Of a stretch of DNA of 10,506 nt, positions 8,071 to 10,506 are shown one piece after another. The notes below the pieces were generated by a model. The model was not told where the DNA came from. It was given only the letters and a program-made list of their open reading frames with translations, and ran no database searches. The stretch covers positions 1 through 10,506 of the forward strand of contig JAUVBC010000044.1 of NCBI GenBank assembly GCA_030591405.1. The letters are read 5' to 3'. The DNA comes from Candidatus Zixiibacteriota bacterium. GTDB taxonomy: Bacteria > Zixibacteria > MSB-5A5 > GN15 > PGXB01. How positions within the stretch are numbered: the first letter of the stretch is position 1; every line of letters starts with the position of its first letter. The position numbers and the translations under genes are program-made.

Positions 8071-8294
8071 CAATAAATAATTTATTATGAAATGGTATAG
8101 TATTAAATATGTTAATGTTACGTATAATATATAAAGTAACACATCATATAATACAATTATTAAAAACAGCTTGAAATTACGTCGGATTTGTTTTACTTTG
8201 TATAACGATGACTCAAAGTTTTAATAAGACCAAAAGGGAAACAGAGTAAACAATATATTTTAAGTATCTATAATTTGCCGGGAGGACTGTAAAT
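8071..8294 (+). other. AT-rich intergenic leader before the unassigned-protein operon
   Basis: This 224-nt stretch is much richer in A+T than the flanking genes and holds no credible small gene. It begins with a 15-nt all-A/T palindrome (8072-8086, AATAAAT-A-ATTTATT), which is too weak for a convincing terminator. An inverted repeat at 8116-8141 encloses a TATAAT-like box. A further TATAAT at 8269-8274 is too near the ribosome site to serve as a -10 element. The stretch ends with a strong GGGAGGA at 8280-8286, 8 nt before ATG 8295. A promoter for the downstream genes is expected here, but no good -35/-10 pair is visible. Confidence 0.6.
8116..8141. promoter_or_regulatory. Inverted repeat TGTTAC-N14-GTAACA, candidate operator
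   Basis: Two perfect 6-bp arms, 8116-8121 and 8136-8141, surround a 14-nt spacer that contains TATAAT at 8123-8128. Arm spacing of about two helical turns between centres and overlap with a -10-like box would suit a dimeric repressor. The region is AT-rich, so chance remains quite possible, and no regulator gene is in the window. Confidence 0.3.
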
Positions 8295-9530
8295 ATGCAT
8301 TTCAAATTCCTAAGTAAGAATGATATGAAAACAATCGATGCTTTGATCGATTCATACGGTGGTTCCAAATCTATTAACGACAGCATCAATGAAAAACGAG
8401 TATATGGGACAAGGAAAAAAATAGCTGAGGAAAAAGGTTTTGGCGAGATGCTTGAAAAAGCGGAAGGTTTCGTTAAAGAATTTCCGAAAGTTGAAGATTT
8501 TATCGCAAAAGAGAATCTGAAAGTTACTAAAGAGGGCGTATGCACAACTCAGGTTTCTGGTTTTCAGGGAGCCTATGTTACTTTGGATTGTATCCGCCGA
8601 ATTGCAGCCAATAAAGACGTTCTTTTTTCGACTGAGATGATTTCAGTTGTAGCGCTAACCGAACAATATGTTTATTCCGGCGATTTGATGACTACACTGG
8701 CGATGGCTGAAAATATATTAAAGGCGAGTAAATTCTGTTTGGCCAATCTGATTGGTATTCCGATGCCGGAGCGACGGTTTGAGCAAATCGAAAAGGTTAC
8801 CGGTAACAATTTTGATCGCCGCGATCTTGGCGATGGGATGAGTCAGCTGATACTCAAAAATATGGGAACACCATTTGGAAATTTTGGTGGAATTGAGGTG
8901 GGCGATAATAATCATTTGATCTATCTTGATGGTGTTATCAGAGCCGGATTGGAAACAGGTGGTAACTTTTTCTTGAATCCAAGCTGGTCAACGATTGTAG
9001 CCGCCTGTTATTTTGCCCGTGAAATTCCGACGATGAGTTTCAAAATATCGATGCTGCTGTCCATCCAGAACACAATTCAGTTCCGAATGCTATTGAATAT
9101 CATCAAAGAGTATCTTCGTGATGATGGCACCACCCCGATCTATGAAATCAATATTGGCAATGCTGCCAGTGCTGCGACATTTATTGCATGTTCCAATGAA
9201 CTTAAGGAGTCGGGAATAAAAGGTATCTCGCTGGCGGCTCATCTGAGAATCAATCCCGATCTTGGTATGCCCGATTTTAACTGGACCGAAAATGCCTTTA
9301 AGGTTCTTGATGCTGGCTGCAATATCACGATCAAATATGAAAGCGATGGAACCTCGAGACCTTATGACACGATGGAAGCGTATTTCTTATCAGATGATGA
9401 AAGAAAAGAAAAAGCCGAATTGATCGGTGATGTGATTTATCACAAATCAATCCGATGCGATCAAGATGCCCGTGAAATTATGCGTCGCGGCCATCTGACG
9501 AAATTTGCCGGTATCGCTTACAAGGATTGA
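8295..9530 (+). CDS. Uncharacterised 411-residue protein, possibly an alpha/beta (TIM-barrel-like) enzyme
   Basis: I do not recognise this family. The protein appears soluble: no signal peptide and no clear membrane helix. Residues 1-80 are charged and probably helical. Residues 80-160 include GVCTTQVSGFQGAY and DVLFSTEM. A Gly/Asn-rich stretch, GTPFGNFGGIEVGDNNHLIY (191-210), is followed by LETGGNFFLNPSWST. The C-terminal half alternates strands and helices: IYEINIGNAASAATF (282-296), GIKGISLAAHLRINPDLGMP (307-326), CNITIKYESDG (342-352), and a terminal DQDAREIMRRGHL. The strand-helix pattern with polar strand ends suggests a metabolic enzyme, perhaps a barrel, but this is only a guess. The start has an ideal GGGAGGA 8 nt upstream. 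A cupin begins 6 nt after its stop and a homoserine-dehydrogenase-like gene follows, so a role in one small-molecule pathway with them is plausible. Confidence 0.8.
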   Translation: MHFKFLSKNDMKTIDALIDSYGGSKSINDSINEKRVYGTRKKIAEEKGFGEMLEKAEGFVKEFPKVEDFIAKENLKVTKEGVCTTQVSGFQGAYVTLDCIRRIAANKDVLFSTEMISVVALTEQYVYSGDLMTTLAMAENILKASKFCLANLIGIPMPERRFEQIEKVTGNNFDRRDLGDGMSQLILKNMGTPFGNFGGIEVGDNNHLIYLDGVIRAGLETGGNFFLNPSWSTIVAACYFAREIPTMSFKISMLLSIQNTIQFRMLLNIIKEYLRDDGTTPIYEINIGNAASAATFIACSNELKESGIKGISLAAHLRINPDLGMPDFNWTENAFKVLDAGCNITIKYESDGTSRPYDTMEAYFLSDDERKEKAELIGDVIYHKSIRCDQDAREIMRRGHLTKFAGIAYKD

Positions 9531-9536
9531 AAATAG

Positions 9537-9893
9537 ATGACTGAATCAAATAATAAGTGGGATGGGACAGTCTATCCGAATATGATTTGCGGTCTGCCTG
9601 AGATAGATATAAGTTTAAAGGGTGTTCGCGGCTGGTTGCTCCAAAACGATGCAAAGCAAGTCGTCTTTTTCGATATTCAGCCGGTAGGAGAGGTCCCGCC
9701 GCATTCACATTGCGCCCAGTGGGGAATCATGCTTGATGGAGAGATGTCATTAACAATCGGTGACGAAACCAAAACTTATCGCAAAGGTGAACAGTATTTT
9801 ATCTCGGAAGGAACAATTCATTCGGCAAAATTTAATTCAAGAGTTAATGTAATAGATATATTTGATGCACCTGATCGATATCAAACAAAATAA
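9537..9893 (+). CDS. Single-domain cupin protein
   Basis: A 118-residue one-domain cupin. Motif 1 is VPPHSHCAQWGIMLDGE (53-69): His56 and His58 are the metal ligands, and Gln61 stands where many cupins have Glu. Motif 2 is GEQYFISEGTIHSAKFN (84-100), with His95 as the fourth ligand and Ser in place of the common Pro. The rest is the expected beta barrel, ending DAPDRYQTK. Such small cupins act as isomerases, dioxygenases, decarboxylases or ligand sensors, and sequence alone does not choose among these. The start is 6 nt after the previous stop, with AAGGA (9522-9526) inside the end of that gene, so the two are probably co-translated. The dehydrogenase-like gene starts 37 nt later. Its likely role is on an intermediate of that shared pathway. 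Confidence 0.9.
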   Translation: MTESNNKWDGTVYPNMICGLPEIDISLKGVRGWLLQNDAKQVVFFDIQPVGEVPPHSHCAQWGIMLDGEMSLTIGDETKTYRKGEQYFISEGTIHSAKFNSRVNVIDIFDAPDRYQTK

Positions 9894-9930
9894 TAGTAAT
9901 ATTTAATAGTGTTTTAGGAGAAAAGAAATA

Positions 9931-10506
9931 ATGCGAGTATTGTTGATCGGCTTTGGAACGGTTGGACAGGGTCTGGCCGAACTTTTTATGCAAAAAGAAA
10001 AACTGCTTAAGGATAATTACAATCTTGATATAAAGGTTGTTGGCATCGGTGATATGCTGAAAGGCAGTATCTATAATGCAAATGGCATAAATTTGGAAGA
10101 TGCACTTAAAGCCGCATCAAGTGGAAAACTTGATGGGCTATCAGACCAATTTGATGGTGATGCGCTGGCTTTGATTAAGGCTGCCGACGCCGATTTTATG
10201 GTCGAAGCGACATATACGGATATTAAAACTGGTCAACCGGCAACAACTCATGTAAAAGCGGCGCTTGAAAAAGGGATGCATGTGACCACAACCAACAAAG
10301 GTCCGGTGGCCCTGTTTTTGCCGGAATTGATCAAATTAGCCAAAGATAAGGGTGTTGAGTTTCTTTATGAGGGAACCGTGATGAGCGGAACGCCAATGCT
10401 TAATCTGGCCCGCGAAACATTAGCCGGAAGTAAAATTACCGAAGTCAAAGGTATCCTGAACGGAACTACAAATTATATTCTCTCCGAGATGGAAAAAGGG
10501 AACGGT
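9931..10506 (+). CDS. Homoserine dehydrogenase-like oxidoreductase, 3'-truncated by the window edge
   Basis: Homoserine dehydrogenase reduces aspartate semialdehyde to homoserine with NAD(P)H, on the way to threonine and methionine. The 192 visible residues begin at the nucleotide-binding motif LIGFGTVGQG (5-14), with no aspartokinase domain in front, so this is the monofunctional form. Further landmarks are TTTNKGPVAL (119-128, with the family's conserved Lys123), FLYEGTVMSGTP (144-155) and GILNGTTNYIL (174-184), a signature of the family. GTVMSGTP differs from the more usual ATVGxGxP at the substrate side, so a related substrate is possible. AGGAG (9916-9920) lies 10 nt before ATG. Co-transcription with the cupin is likely. 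The remaining catalytic region, and whether an ACT domain follows, lie outside the window. Confidence 0.88.
   Translation, partial: MRVLLIGFGTVGQGLAELFMQKEKLLKDNYNLDIKVVGIGDMLKGSIYNANGINLEDALKAASSGKLDGLSDQFDGDALALIKAADADFMVEATYTDIKTGQPATTHVKAALEKGMHVTTTNKGPVALFLPELIKLAKDKGVEFLYEGTVMSGTPMLNLARETLAGSKITEVKGILNGTTNYILSEMEKGNG

Noticed and set aside
8072..8086. AT-only palindrome after the MATE gene as a terminator
   Set aside because: The 7-bp arms contain no G or C, the loop would be one base, and no T run follows, so a stable terminator hairpin is unlikely.
8228..8290. Possible cobalamin riboswitch, suggested by an AAAAGGGAAA stretch before the 411-residue gene
   Set aside because: Only about 60 nt remain to the start codon, no B12-box or paired helices are visible, and the stretch is a common purine run.
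8213..8545. Open frame of 110 codons on the - strand
   Set aside because: It overlaps the leader and the start of a well-supported + strand gene, has no ribosome site or recognisable motif, and matches the pattern of a shadow frame.

Overview
This is a bacterial window of roughly 40-45 % G+C by eye. All nine genes lie on the + strand and are tightly packed. The lineage cannot be fixed from sequence alone. Several starts have strong GGAGG-type Shine-Dalgarno sites, which argues against Bacteroidetes. The single-polypeptide transketolase resembles a fusion of the two half-enzymes used by many anaerobes and archaea. Both points would fit an uncultured bacterial phylum (for example in or near the FCB group), but that is inference.

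Layout. (1) 1-2775: the 3' part of a transketolase gene, cut by the window edge, then a class I/II PLP aminotransferase with a good Rho-independent terminator behind it. (2) 2882-6577: three overlapping genes that read as one peptidoglycan-peptide salvage operon. They are a YkfC-like NlpC/P60 endopeptidase without a signal peptide, an L-Ala-D/L-Glu epimerase of the enolase superfamily, and a secreted N-acetylmuramoyl-L-alanine amidase. The amidase would free stem peptides outside the membrane. The endopeptidase would cut imported peptides to L-Ala-D-Glu, and the epimerase would turn that into L-Ala-L-Glu for use as nutrient. No peptide importer is in the window. (3) 6688-8070: a stand-alone MATE-family exporter with 12 membrane segments. 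(4) 8071-8294: an AT-rich leader with an inverted repeat. (5) 8295-10506: a 411-residue protein I cannot assign, a one-domain cupin, and the 5' part of a homoserine-dehydrogenase-like gene cut by the right edge, apparently one operon.

The two points most worth a second look are these. The epimerase gene appears to start at an AUA codon: its ATAA overlap with the upstream stop looks like a G-to-A change of a standard ATGA start/stop junction, and a strong ribosome-binding site sits 7 nt upstream. The other is the unassigned-protein/cupin/homoserine-dehydrogenase-like cluster, which may be an undescribed metabolic module.
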